Assembly (NCBI GenBank): GCA_001599815.1
Contig: BCIA01000006.1
Span: 4,342,961 to 4,406,960, forward strand
Length of the DNA: 64,000 nt
Direction: 5' to 3'
From: Furcasterigmium furcatum
Taxonomy: Eukaryota; Ascomycota; Sordariomycetes; Glomerellales; Plectosphaerellaceae
Positions 11,663 through 21,979 of the stretch are shown here, piece by piece (the first letter of the stretch is position 1; each line of letters starts with the position of its first letter). The position numbers and the translations under genes are program-made. Below the pieces are notes generated by a model, which ran no database searches, was not told the DNA's origin, and saw only the letters and a program-made list of their open reading frames with translations.

Positions 11663-12013
11663 CTCTTCCAGCTCGCAGACTTCGGCGTAGCAACTCGGTT
11701 TGGGAACCTCAACAACCCTCCTGGAACGAAAAGGTACAAGCCTCCCGAGGTGCAGCCGGACCAAGCCATGCGCCAACACAACCAGACACCGAAGATAGAC
11801 GTCTGGGCTCTCTTCATCTCCGTCGCGGAAGCGATGAACGTGGACGGGTTTCGTTTTGAGCTGTCGCGAGCATCCACAGGCTCTGAGATCATCTCAGCCG
11901 TCCAAAAGGCGTCGAGACTCCCCATACTTGCATGTATCCAGGACATGGCGACCTGGGATCCTCGCATGAGGCCGTCGGCAAGAACCATTTTACGCGCCAT
12001 CACCGGGTCCTAG
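11590..12013 (+). pseudogene. protein-kinase C-lobe relic, catalytic loop damaged
   Basis: An open plus-strand stretch ending at 12013 encodes the second half of a eukaryotic protein kinase: PDNILYSY, the Mg-binding LADFGVATRFG, the activation/P+1 segment GTKRYKPPE, then KIDVWALFISVAEAM and a WDPRMRPSARTIL tail matching subdomains VII-XI. The N-lobe (Gly-rich loop, VAxK lysine) is absent from the upstream plus strand. The catalytic-loop position reads ILGCEPDNIL where kinases have an HRDxKxxN loop, so the His-Arg-Asp and the Lys are missing, consistent with a small net in-frame deletion. It cannot be an active kinase. A truncated pseudogene is the best reading; an exon of an expressed pseudokinase is less likely because I see no usable upstream exon. 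Confidence 0.7.
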
Positions 12014-12183
12014 AAGCCTGAACAGCTGCTCGGCGGTGAAACGGTCTCGACTGGCTATCTCTCTGACCCTCGGCATATATGAAGGTTACCACATCATCCA
12101 CCGCGGTTCGTCGGTCAACACGTTGGCAGGTCCACCTCTCAACAACGAAGGGTTGATTTCTTCACGGCCAAACCCCCTTTTCT

Positions 12184-14451
12184 TCACCACGCCTCCCACA
12201 TCTGCGTGCCCATGGCGATCAGCCGATTGAACAGCTCATCGCGCGTCGCAATGGCCGTGAGATGCCGCTCGCACCCCGTGCTGTCCGTGATCGCCAGGCT
12301 GTCAGCGATCTCGCGCTCCGTCGCCCATCCCACGATGATCTTCGATTTCCAGCTCAATCCGCCTAGCTTTCGAATCTCCTGCACAAAACATCGTCAGTCA
12401 TACGCAGCCACGTGGTCTCCGACCAGGGACCGTCCTTACCGTAATCTCCCCAGCGCTCACCGTCCACACGGGGTTGATATCCTCGTCCTCCGTCGTCCAG
12501 CTGAGGGCCGGCGTGGTCGCCGTCGCCGTGATGTACGCATGGCCCCTCTTCCCCTTGAACCGCGCCGGGAACCGCACGGGGCCCTTGTCAGGCTCGTCCG
12601 CCGTCGGCTTCTTGACGACACCGAGGCGGCCCCTCGCGTGGTGACTCCCGAATTGGGCCTTGACCTTGTTCGCCATGAGGGTGGTGTTGACACCGCCCTT
12701 TGCCGTGTTCTTGATCAGGTTCATGATGCGCCGGCCCTTCTTGGGCTTGCCCTCGTTCGTCCCCTCCTCCGCGGGGGCGAGTGTGTCTTCGTCTGGCTGG
12801 ATCGCCTCGTCGATCTCGGCCTGGTCTACGCCTTGGAGGTCTGTTAGATGCGAGCGAAGTGAAGAGCGGCGGAGCCGCAGCTGACCTAGGTGCTCGAGGC
12901 CCTGGACGGCCTCGTAGTTGGGTGCGTTAGAGGGCGGCTCGGTGATGCGAGGGGGCGGCGGCAGGGGGGCTTTGTTTCTCTCGCCGATGCGCAGGAGGGT
13001 GAGTGTGAGTTGTGCGTTGGTCGGGACGCCCTTGAGAAGCGTGTTGCGGAGCTCGAGGTATTTCTGCCAGTTCGGAATTCGCCTGGGGGCGTGTCAGTTG
13101 AATTTCGTACAGAGGATCTGATTTCAAGAGCAAACCTGTCAATGAAGGCCAGAGCGCGCTGGATGATAGGGTCGCCGAAGAAGATGAACCCGTAAAGAAA
13201 CCCGACGGCCTTGAGAATCACGTAGGAGGAGACCACAAGCGATCCTAGCAAAACCGGAACCAGGACCCCGGCGAGGATGAGTCGGGGCTTGTGCCGAGGG
13301 AACGGAGCGGTAGGGCTGAGCGCATTTCCCAAGCGCTCGTACGTGTCGATGAACTGCACGGGGTGTCAATACTCTTCACCGCCATCTACGAACGATAGTC
13401 ATCTCACCTCTGCAAGGCCGTGCATGGCAGGCCGGGCCTTGACCCAGACGGTCTGGGTGACAGGCTTCCTCGTCTTGTCATGATGCGTGCTCGTGTCCGT
13501 GCCCAAGGTCTTGTCTTTCGCGCTGACGACGTCTTCCATCGCATCAGCCGGGTCAGGGGCAGCAGTCTGGGTCTCGGAGGAGGGAGGATCACCCTGGGGG
13601 TGTTTGCCGGCGGCAGTGCTCACGGCAAGCGATGATATGGCTGACACAAAGGTGTGCGCCTCCTGTTCGACGGCCTCGCCCGGATACTTCTCCGGGGCGC
13701 CGGTGATAGAGTCTTCTGAAGCAAGAACGCCGGATGCTGGCTTTTTGACACCACCGGTGGATGAGTCGATGAGTGCCGGCGGTGCTGGAGGGAAGCAGTA
13801 GGTGCGGCTGGGCACGTGGATGATGAGGAGCAGGAGGAATGACACGAGGGCTGGGATGAGGAGATCGAGGGCCCAGGCCACAGCGTAGACGCCCAGGAAA
13901 ATAGAAGTGCGTTTGGTCTCTCGCCAGGAACGCAGACGGACGATGTGCTTCCAGAAGCCGAAAGCGCCAACGAAGATGGTCATGTACATCCGCTCGGCCT
14001 GCGCACGGAGCTTGTCGGGCGAGAAGCTCTCTTCCTCGGCGATGTTCAGGTCCAGTTCGCCAAGGGGCGCCTCGGGGATGGATTTGACCTGGAATACCTG
14101 CTTGTCGAAACGTCGGACCAGAACCCAGAGGTCTTCGTTGCTGATGCCACCGACGAGCGGGTTCGGGACCTGATCGGGGTTGTCGGTGTTCCATCCCAGG
14201 TTCTTCACCTCGATCTCACCGTGGTTCACCTCCGCAAAGCCTTTCTCCTCAGTTGGCTTATCCGTGGCGGCGTCGGCCAACTGGTGGCTCACCGTCGGCT
14301 GTTCGTCGTCATAACCCAAGACCACCTCCGGCGGCTGTTCCTGTTGCTGTGCCGGTCCATCGACGGTATCAGGCACCGGGTCGTTCTCCCTATCGATTCC
14401 CATATCTCTTTGATCCGCATGGGCGGAGGCTGTTTGTTGGTCTTTAAACAT
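12184..14451 (-). CDS. DUF3292 family fungal membrane protein
   Basis: Five exons (introns 13354-13407, 13084-13136, 12841-12885, 12379-12439) give 684 aa. The N-terminal ~100 residues are acidic and Gln-rich. A conserved block follows (IEVKNLGWNTDNPDQVPNPL, EDLWVLVRRFDKQVFQVK), then membrane segments around SIFLGVYAVAWALDLLIPALVSFLLLLII and, after the first intron, LILAGVLVPVLLGSLVVSSYVILKAVGFLYGFIFFG. The C-terminal part (RFPARFKGKRGHAYI, SWKSKIIVGWA) resembles a lipid- or membrane-binding beta fold. Order and motifs fit pfam DUF3292, a fungus-only family of unknown function. Its 5' flank carries a (GA)n run at 14491-14513. Membrane location is likely; which compartment is unknown. Confidence 0.85.
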
Positions 14452-15170
14452 TGGATGGCAGCCGTGTGTTATTCACCTGTGCGAGTTGTCGAGAGAGAGA
14501 GAGAGAGAGAGAGTCCAGGATCTCCTGGGACAGGCCTGTCAGGCTTCCAGGCCACTTTAAACGAATTTTAAGACAAACAGACACGTTTGAAACGTTCCAC
14601 AAGCTCATAGATAACACCACCGGACAAAAGCTTCCAGTGTCTGTCAACCAACAGTTCACTGGCATGAAAGAGATCAAGTCCCCTCGAGGCCTCGAAGCCC
14701 CTTACGTCAATGTCAGTTGCCGAATTGGGGTGACGTCCATGACGTCAAGCGCTTCTGATTGGCTGCACGTCTTTCCCTCATTGATCTGCCCGTCACCACC
14801 ACCACCACCACACAAATTACGATGGCAGATCCGTGCCAGGATTTGACTGACTGCTTCCTCCGATGCCTCGATCTGCACATGGATTACGTGGCTGGGGTTG
14901 GGGCGTGTTCCACTTCCAATCGGCTTCCATCTAGGTAGTGTTGCCGATGATGAAGATCTGGAGATGGAAGTGGTTGCAGATGATGGTCAGCTTCATTCAT
15001 TGATCGCTCGACAGCTTGGCCGATGAAATTAATGGTCTTGAGTTTTGTGAATACAGGTGCCACACTTGGAAACATATTCGTGATGTAGCAGCTACAATGG
15101 CGCTTGATAGTAACATGTCGTGATATTTCATTCTCCGATTTGTCCTTGCTGAACCTCCAACCTACCTTCA
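14452..15170. other. intergenic with microsatellites
   Basis: Upstream flank of the DUF3292 gene. Holds a (GA)11-12 run at 14491-14513 and a short (CAC)n run near 14794-14811. No coding signal. Confidence 0.5.
14491..14513. repeat. (GA)n microsatellite
   Basis: Uninterrupted GA dinucleotide run 40-62 bp upstream of the DUF3292 start codon, so it reads as a CT-rich tract in the 5' leader or core promoter of that gene. CT-rich tracts are common near fungal transcription starts; a regulatory role is inference. Confidence 0.85.
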
Positions 15171-17228
15171 TCAGAACCCGGACCACCAGGTATAATTACC
15201 CGTCTGCTCAGGAGAGTCCCATACCAGAGCGACACTGGAATTCTTGGGCCTTTCGGGCCATGCCTGAGCCAAGCCCTTCCACACCGTGGCTTCCCCCCAA
15301 ACAGCGCCGCCCTTGTCTCCCTGAGGACGGCGAGAACGATAGAAGCAGCCACCGCCTTGATCGCCGATGTCGCCCGCGAAGAAACTCAGGCCTGTGCTCT
15401 CCTTTCTCGACGGGTATATCCGCGCCGTGAGCGCAAACCGCTCGTTCACCCAGACCTGCAGAAGCGACCCGTCGAGAACGACGTGGAAGTCGAGTTCCTC
15501 CGTTCTGCGACCGTGCTCTGAGCCATTATCAGATCGCTCGTGAATCTCGTAGGGCTCAAAGTGGCCCTCAAAAGTGAGATTGCGGAACTGGGGGAGGAGG
15601 CTGCTGTGCTCGCGGTTGACGCCGATGGTGTTGGTGTCGGGATCAAAGTACACGACCGTGTACTCCTCGTCGTCGGGGCTCTGTCCGACGATCATGCCCG
15701 TCCTGCCATGCCATTTTTTGAGTGAAACTCGTAGCTCGTATGAATCCCCCAGGTCCAGGGAGACCCGTCGCGTGGAACCGCTCTTGACGTGGCCTGTTTT
15801 CAGAACAGAGCACTGGCTGCCGTTGCGCATGAGGTCGAGGACGTCCGGCAGAGGCCTGATGCCCAGTGTCTGCGCAGTGGCCGTGGTATTGCTCCCGTCT
15901 TCGACACATAGGTTCCCGTCGTCCTGATCGGTGTGGCAGTTCAACACCCCGCTGGTTTCCTTGATGAACAGCTCTGCCGGAAGGTTCATGACGCCCTGGT
16001 AGCCCAGCTGCTTCGCCGTGTCGAAGACGGAATCGGTCTCGATGTCTTCGTTGGCCCATCCCCACACCACCCTCCGCGGCCCGTCCGGCCCTGCTTCGTC
16101 CTCCCAGGTCGCCTGGGCGTAGGCGATGCCCCAGTCGAGCGCGCCGCCAGAGTTGGGCTCGAAGGCAACAGACCCGTTATCCCGCGCGGAGATGCCGCCG
16201 CGGTTCCAGAGCGCCCATTGCTCGCGCCAGTGTTTGGTCGTGTTGCCGCCCTCGGTGCCGACGCCGACGAACCACGCCTTCTCGCCGGTGGAGGGCACGT
16301 CCAGGGAGAAGAAGCTGCTGACCTCGAAATTGTACCCCCACGAGCCCGTGACGTCGGGTTCTCCGAGCGACTCGTTGGCGGCGGGTTCCCAGAGGGCGCC
16401 AAGGAATGTCCAGTCGGTCAGGTTGCTGGCTGGAGCGGCGTACAGGGGGATGCGAGGGCCGAGGAAGCCGGGCCGTTCGGCGTCGGGCAGCTCTGCTGGG
16501 ACCGAACCGCTCTTGAGCCCGGATCCGAGGACCATGTAGTAGCGAGGATCCGCGGCGCCCGTGAGCTCGTCCAGCTGCGGTGAAGGGAAGAAGCTCGGGT
16601 CGCGCCATCCGGTGACATTCCATCCTTCTGGAGGGGAGGGGAGAACCGTGCCGGTCTCGTCCCAGGTGGTACCGCCGTCGTGCGAGAGGTACATGGCTTG
16701 GACCTCGGTACCCTCCTCATAGGGAATCTTCCAGTTCGTCGGCAGATGGTGGATGCCGGTCAAGAAGGTGAGGAGGGTGCCGTCTTGCTCGCCTCGCAGA
16801 TTGACGGGCTGCGTGGTGCCGGTGAAGACTGACAGAGGCGCGGCCGGGTACTTGTCGGGAGCGAACGAGACGGCAGCGTCGTCCGGCCAGTCCTCGACGT
16901 CGGTCCAGTGGAAGAGGTCGTGAGAAACGGCGTGGCCCCATGAGATGTTGCCCCAGTCTACATGGTTAGGGTGGTATTGGTAGTGAAGGTGATACAGCTC
17001 GGTGGTCGGGTCGTAGAGCGGTCCGCATGGATCGTTCATCCACGAGTGAGGAGACAAGAAATGAGAGCGAGGGCGCCATCGAGTGAAAAGCGAGTTGTTT
17101 CCCAGATTCTCGAGTAACTCGGGTGTGAGAACAGGCATAGAGTCCGACTCCGCATCCTGAGCTTGAGCATGGCCAACCAAGGCCGCCAAAGCCGACACGG
17201 CCGCGATCGTTGCTCTGAGGGCGCTCAT
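15171..17228 (-). CDS. secreted glycoside hydrolase family 32 (invertase / exo-fructanase type)
   Basis: Predicted extracellular beta-fructofuranosidase acting on sucrose or fructans. Single intronless frame of 685 aa. Residues 1-23 form a signal peptide (hydrophobic core ATIAAVSALAALVGHA, AQA cleavage site). The five-bladed GH32 propeller carries the nucleophile block SWMNDPCGP (D66), the transition-state RDP at 209-211 (GWRDPSFF) and the acid/base glutamate in NFEVSSFF (E302). The C-terminal beta-sandwich follows, ending near the stop. The first block reads NDPCG rather than the commoner NDPNG, and the acid/base block reads EVS rather than ECP; both variants suggest a divergent subgroup, so exact substrate is open. 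Several NxS/T sites support secretion. A TATA-like element lies 73-77 bp upstream. Confidence 0.92.
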   Translation of the reverse strand: MSALRATIAAVSALAALVGHAQAQDAESDSMPVLTPELLENLGNNSLFTRWRPRSHFLSPHSWMNDPCGPLYDPTTELYHLHYQYHPNHVDWGNISWGHAVSHDLFHWTDVEDWPDDAAVSFAPDKYPAAPLSVFTGTTQPVNLRGEQDGTLLTFLTGIHHLPTNWKIPYEEGTEVQAMYLSHDGGTTWDETGTVLPSPPEGWNVTGWRDPSFFPSPQLDELTGAADPRYYMVLGSGLKSGSVPAELPDAERPGFLGPRIPLYAAPASNLTDWTFLGALWEPAANESLGEPDVTGSWGYNFEVSSFFSLDVPSTGEKAWFVGVGTEGGNTTKHWREQWALWNRGGISARDNGSVAFEPNSGGALDWGIAYAQATWEDEAGPDGPRRVVWGWANEDIETDSVFDTAKQLGYQGVMNLPAELFIKETSGVLNCHTDQDDGNLCVEDGSNTTATAQTLGIRPLPDVLDLMRNGSQCSVLKTGHVKSGSTRRVSLDLGDSYELRVSLKKWHGRTGMIVGQSPDDEEYTVVYFDPDTNTIGVNREHSSLLPQFRNLTFEGHFEPYEIHERSDNGSEHGRRTEELDFHVVLDGSLLQVWVNERFALTARIYPSRKESTGLSFFAGDIGDQGGGCFYRSRRPQGDKGGAVWGEATVWKGLAQAWPERPKNSSVALVWDSPEQTGNYTWWSGF

Positions 17229-17806
17229 CTTGTGTTACAATGATGGATTGCTTGGGTCCAAAACGATGCGATTCCCCCCAAGCCTCCTCCAACTCCCTTC
17301 TTATAAGCTCCCGTGGCCTGCAGCCAACTTCCTTGCTGGCAGCTCCGACGATCCATGTCGTATGGCCAAGGGCGGCCGTTGCAACGCTCTCATCTCAACA
17401 GCCGCGGTTGATCGACACGACAACGGTCCGAACCACGCCCAAATCCCAGATGTCGGGAGTGCCAAGGGCTAGTCTCCGGGAGTTAGAGTCTGTGGTGACG
17501 TCTTTCCGGCGATCCCCGGCGGAGTCCAGTCGCCACGATGGCGGGGAGGCCAAGGGGCCAAAGGGGCTCAGGGGGCACTAACACGCCCCGACTACCGGTC
17601 CAGTGCGGAGAAGCAGCCATTACCAGCGCCGGCGCCGAAATGTTCGGTGCCTCCCCCGGGGGAATGGCTCTTTATGTATGTCACTACGGGGAGGGCTCCG
17701 TTGCCGAGATCGGCTGTGTTATGGTTGCTCCAGGATCTGCCCATTCATGACTCGTTTGTACCTAGGTGGCTTTCTACAGATGTATGTACGCTTCCGGCGA
17801 CGACAT
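17229..17806. other. intergenic: GH32 promoter and carboxypeptidase 3' flank
   Basis: Both neighbours are on the minus strand. Apart from the TATA-like element nothing recognisable; open frames here are short. Confidence 0.4.
17301..17305 (-). promoter_or_regulatory. TATA-like element of the GH32 gene
   Basis: The minus strand reads CTTATAAG here, 73-77 bp upstream of the GH32 start codon, a usual position for a fungal TATA box. Confidence 0.45.
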
Positions 17807-19263
17807 TTACACGACCGACAGGACATACTTGAGGCCCTCCCACTGCTCCTCCACGTTGGGGCGGATCTGCTCCACGGGGAGGACAAAGCCGCCCGCGGCA
17901 GCAGAGTTGGGCCTCAGCTCAATGGTCCACGCAAACTCCGCCCCGATGGCGCCAGAGTGCCAGTCGGGCGCGCTGCCGGTCGTGATGTAGAGCTCGCGGC
18001 TGCTGGAGCCGTAGATGTACCGGGCCCCGTTGACCTGGAAGACGCGGTCGGCGTAGCACCGCGCGACCGAGACCTGGCGGTCGAAGTTCTCGGGCACGCT
18101 CTGGTTGCTGTAGCCGTACGGCTGGAGCGCGTACTGGCCGTAGCTGTGGAAGTCGACGAAGTACTTGATGCCGTGGGGCTCCTTGACCTCCTCGGTCCAC
18201 TTGATGAGGGCGGCGATCTCGGGCGTGTCGCCCGGCGCGAGGCCGCGATACGTCTCAGTGCAGGGGTTGTCGGAGGCGCCGCCCGGGTACTCCCAGTTGT
18301 AGGCCCAGTTGCGGTTGCCGTCGGTTCCAATGCAGGTCGTGTTGGCACGGGGCTGGCGGTTCTTTCGCCAGAGACGGTTGTTGGTCTGGGTGTAGACGAA
18401 GCCTGGGACGGGACGATTAGAGACAGGCTCTCACGAAAGGGCCTCATGCGATGAGAGAAGGGCCTTCTTACCGTCAGGGTTTACGAAGGGGATGATGTAG
18501 TAGTCGAACTTGTCAACGAGAGCCTGGACGGACTCGTCGCCGTTTACGTATCCGCTGATCAGCTGCCAGGCGAGATACTCGACGGTCTATGAAGCAAGAT
18601 GTCAGAATCTAAGACCAACAGACTTCAGAGAGAACAGGTTGTCTTACCGGAGCGGCAATCCACTCGCGGGCATGGACGGTCGCATGCCAGGAGATGATCG
18701 GGTGAGCGTCCTTGCCGTCCTTGCCCCAGAAGTGAATGCCGTAGATCTCACGGCCCTCGTACGACTCTCCGACCGAGATGATCTCGGAGTTGTCGGGGAA
18801 CGCGGCGTTGAGATCAGCGAAGAAGGTCTTGTGCTCGTCGTAGGCGTGGTACGAGTTCCACCAAGAGATGTCCGGGAGGGTCGAGTTGTCGCGCTCTGGG
18901 GATGGATTGTTAGTATCAGACTATGCTCTCGGAGTATGACCTCTACTCACTGACGCGAGCATATTTTGCGTATTTCTGCTCAGCTGCAATATCGGCCCCC
19001 AGATCCTCCTCAAGAACGATCGACTCATAGCCCAGGTTCACGAAGGCATCGAGATCCTCGGGAGCGACGGCGACCTGAAGCTTGCCAGGGGCGCCGTGAT
19101 CATCTTCAACGACAGTGTTGAGGCGCTCGAGCTCTGCAATGACGCCCGAGTCGTCCTCCGGGGTGTCGACGCGGAAGACCTTCCAGCCGTCGTAGCTGAC
19201 GGTCTCCGCCACGGCACCGGCAATGAGCGCAGCGACAGCGACAGTTGATGCTTGGAACCGCAT
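17807..19263 (-). CDS. secreted M14 metallocarboxypeptidase (carboxypeptidase A type)
   Basis: Zinc exopeptidase that removes C-terminal residues from peptides, outside the cell. Four exons (introns 18896-18950, 18587-18647, 18403-18471) give 423 aa. A signal peptide of about 19 residues is followed by an ~85-residue propeptide (DGWKVFRVDT to VLEEDLGADI) as in digestive procarboxypeptidases. The catalytic domain has the zinc ligands H179-x-x-E182 (TVHAREW) and H311 (DFHSYGQ), the substrate arginine pair NRNW (R256) and the general base E387 (TIELRP). Spacing matches active M14A enzymes, so the protein should be active after propeptide cleavage. The first acceptor could shift by a codon. A TATA-like ATATAA lies about 135 bp upstream of the ATG. 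Confidence 0.93.
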
Positions 19264-20962
19264 GATGAAGGTATCAAAGCGGTGGCGCTGGTTGATATCG
19301 AACTGGAATGAATGAGTAGTAGGTGCGAGGAAACGAATGTCCGTCTGCAGCACACGGCAGGGAGATGGGAGGCGACGATCAAGGGATGCAGCATCCCTTA
19401 TATGCTGAGTCGCCCGCCCTCCGCTGCAACCTTCAGCCCGCCATTTCTTTCATCGATGTATACTTGTATAACAACCTTCCGTGAAGAGTGTGTGGAGAGC
19501 TTCTCACGCCACATAGGCTCAGGGACGGGAATTAAGGCTGCTTCCAAGAGACCAGCGGGTTAGCGGACCCAGTGTTCGCGAGTCGCGACGCCAGATCTTG
19601 GCCGGGGAGAACACGGAGGAGGAGCATCTCTCGGTTCTGAGTCGATGAATTTGGCTCGAGACCGGGGGTTTTCGAGCCCCATATGAGGTGGCCGACAAGA
19701 TGTCCCTTCACAGCTCCCGGAAAAGGCAGGTGGGCTGATGTTTTCTGCTTGTCGTGATCGGATCGTCAGGGAGCGGGCCGAGCACGCAATGAAGTACCGG
19801 TCACCGTCTGGGGACAGGGGATACTGTTATATGTTCCATTGAGTCCCAGGTCAATTGGACACGACTTTGGAACATATCATCAGAGGATAAGTGAGGCTTG
19901 ACGTTGTCGCTGACCGAAGCGGTTGCTCGAGATCTGAACTCTGAACTCCGGCGTTGGGGAGAGTCTCGCGCAAAGAGTTGGAGTAAGGAAACCCAGCCGT
20001 CCTAACAATCTAGTTGGAGTAATCATCCCGCCACATGCATCTCGTCACTTCCCCTGTCAATGTCGCGCTCGAGAACTATTGCGATTGATGCAGTCACCTT
20101 CCTCTTCAGTCCATGTCGCGATCCACGATCAGCGGGTAAGCCGGAGAGCCTCACCGTGCTCATCTCCGCTGTGACGACGACTGTCGCATGTGAGAAGTTG
20201 AAGTGTGAGGTAAGAGACACCAGTTCCGGGTTTTTTTTTCTTCTTCAATTAGGCAGAATGCTAAATAATTCCTGTGGAGGTCGTTGTCACCCCCATTTGC
20301 GAAATGGAGAGGCCTTTTAAATGGCATATTGAAGACCAGCCATTGCTACCTGGAATATGCTTTCTACCAGAGAGGAGTTGCTGGAAAGATGAAATTCTCG
20401 CTTTGGGTTCTGAACCACGGCCTGTGATGCCGGAAAGGACCAACCTCGACCTCTCCACTCAGGGCAGACCAAGTTCTAAATGGGCCGCATCTTGGAGTCA
20501 ACCAGAATGCCAAGTGAAGTACTTCTGGCTTTGGCTCAAACTTAAATAGGGTTGAAGAAAGTCACCATGCCGTTCCACAACGCATTTGCTCATACCTCAC
20601 ATGCCCAAAGGGTGCTGCAACCCGTGATGCACCGCATATGGCGCTCGAGAGCCCCTCTCCGCTGGGCTTTCACCATCCGGATTTCTCCAATCCGGGGCCC
20701 GAAAAAGTCACAGCCGTCCACAACGAATCTTGGTATTACTGCCATATGGTGTAATTGTCCATCGTGGAGCATGGGAGACCTCAGATGGGCCGACCCTTGG
20801 CCATGCGCCAGCAACGAGCAGTGCACGAGGGTACAAATAATCTCCATGAGCTAATTGCTGATTCACTCATTGCTTCTAGGAGAATTGCTTGTATACACAT
20901 GAATAAGTCGAGTTGCATTTCCCCGGATCCAGTGCTGGCAGAGCACCGTTCACTCCAGCGTC
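19264..20962. other. intergenic, no gene seen
   Basis: 1.7 kb between the carboxypeptidase start and the b5-reductase stop, both on the minus strand. A TATA-like element of the carboxypeptidase gene lies at 19398-19403. The rest carries only short unsupported frames, with slightly lower GC toward 20.2-20.9 kb. Confidence 0.45.
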
Positions 20963-21979
20963 TCAGAATTTAAAGACCTGGGCCTTGTTGTACCCGAGCT
21001 GCTGAAGGATGCCGCCCTCAGATCTGGAGCCCACAAGCGCCGTCTCCATACCGGGCGGGCCGCAGACGAACACCTTTTCGTTTTCACTGGGCCTGGGCAT
21101 CAGCTTCGAGAGCGTGTCGTCGTTGATGACGGCCTTGTCGAAGGACGACCCCGGCTCCGGGTCTCCCACGACGAAGGTGGCGCTGAACCTGTCAGGGAAT
21201 TCCTGCTGCCACCGCGCGAACTGGTCTCGGAAGAGGATCTCCGCGTCGTTCCTGACGCCGTAGATGACGCTGACCCTGGTCTTGTCGTGCGGGTTGTTGA
21301 GGATGCCCTGGGCGAGCTGGAAGATGGGGGTGACGCCCGCACCGCCCGCGATGAGGGTGACATGCTCGTGCTTGTTGGGGGCCCATGAATATGCGGGGAT
21401 GACGGCTGGGAAGAGGAGAGTGTCGCCGGGGTTGAGGGAGTGAAGATGTGAGCTCATTTTCCCGCCCGGGTAGTGCTTGACGGTCAGTTCCAGGAAGCCT
21501 TTCTCATCTGGACCAGATTGTCAGTCCTGTGCCTGAACATCATTCTTGATGCTAACTCGAACTTACCAAGGCGGCCAACTGGTGTGTATGGCCTTATAAC
21601 GGGAAAATAGCTCCCCTTTGGCCAAGCAGCAGTGAGAACGGCGGCTGCGGGATGTCGTGTAAGTCAAGCTCGCCCCTAAGACTACCTTGTAGCAACACTT
21701 ACAACACAGCCCGAGACCACTGATGGCATCCGGTGATGGGAGCTCGAATCTGAGCCGCTTAGTGGTAGGGCTGACATTCTCCGAGCTTTGGAGTTTCAAT
21801 CGCAGGAAGCTGGGGCCGGCAGCCCTGAAGGCGGTCTTGGCCGGAGCTTGCGCGGGCATCAGCGACATCTGCGAGGTTTGGCGATTGCGAGTCAAGATAT
21901 AAATTGACGTGCCGGCCACTGTGATACTCCCGAGTACTCTGACAAGCGCTCGGCCTTTGAAATAGCTCGGGAGGGACAT
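20963..21979 (-). CDS. NADH-cytochrome b5 reductase, Mcr1-like
   Basis: FAD enzyme passing electrons from NADH to cytochrome b5 or to small acceptors. Three exons (introns 21645-21702, 21508-21566) give 299 aa, normal for the family. A short basic N-terminus and one membrane helix (RVLGSITVAGTSIYILT) suggest outer mitochondrial or intermembrane-space anchoring as in yeast Mcr1. FAD binding is shown by RPYTPVGR, which the second intron follows, and the NADH site by GGAGVTPIFQLAQ and the C-terminal CGPPGMETALVG. The C-terminus GYNKAQVFKF matches the usual end of the family (V-[FY]-x-F). All catalytic motifs are present. Mitochondrial location is inferred from the N-terminus. Confidence 0.92.

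Noticed and set aside
10307..11779. 490-aa extension of the Trp-rich frame upstream to 11779
   Set aside because: The first 39 codons are antisense to conserved kinase sequence and start from a non-supported position; the ATG at 11662 is a better start.
12184..14451. DUF3292 protein as an ion channel
   Set aside because: Hydrophobic segments exist but no channel signature; the conserved blocks fit DUF3292 and no function is known.
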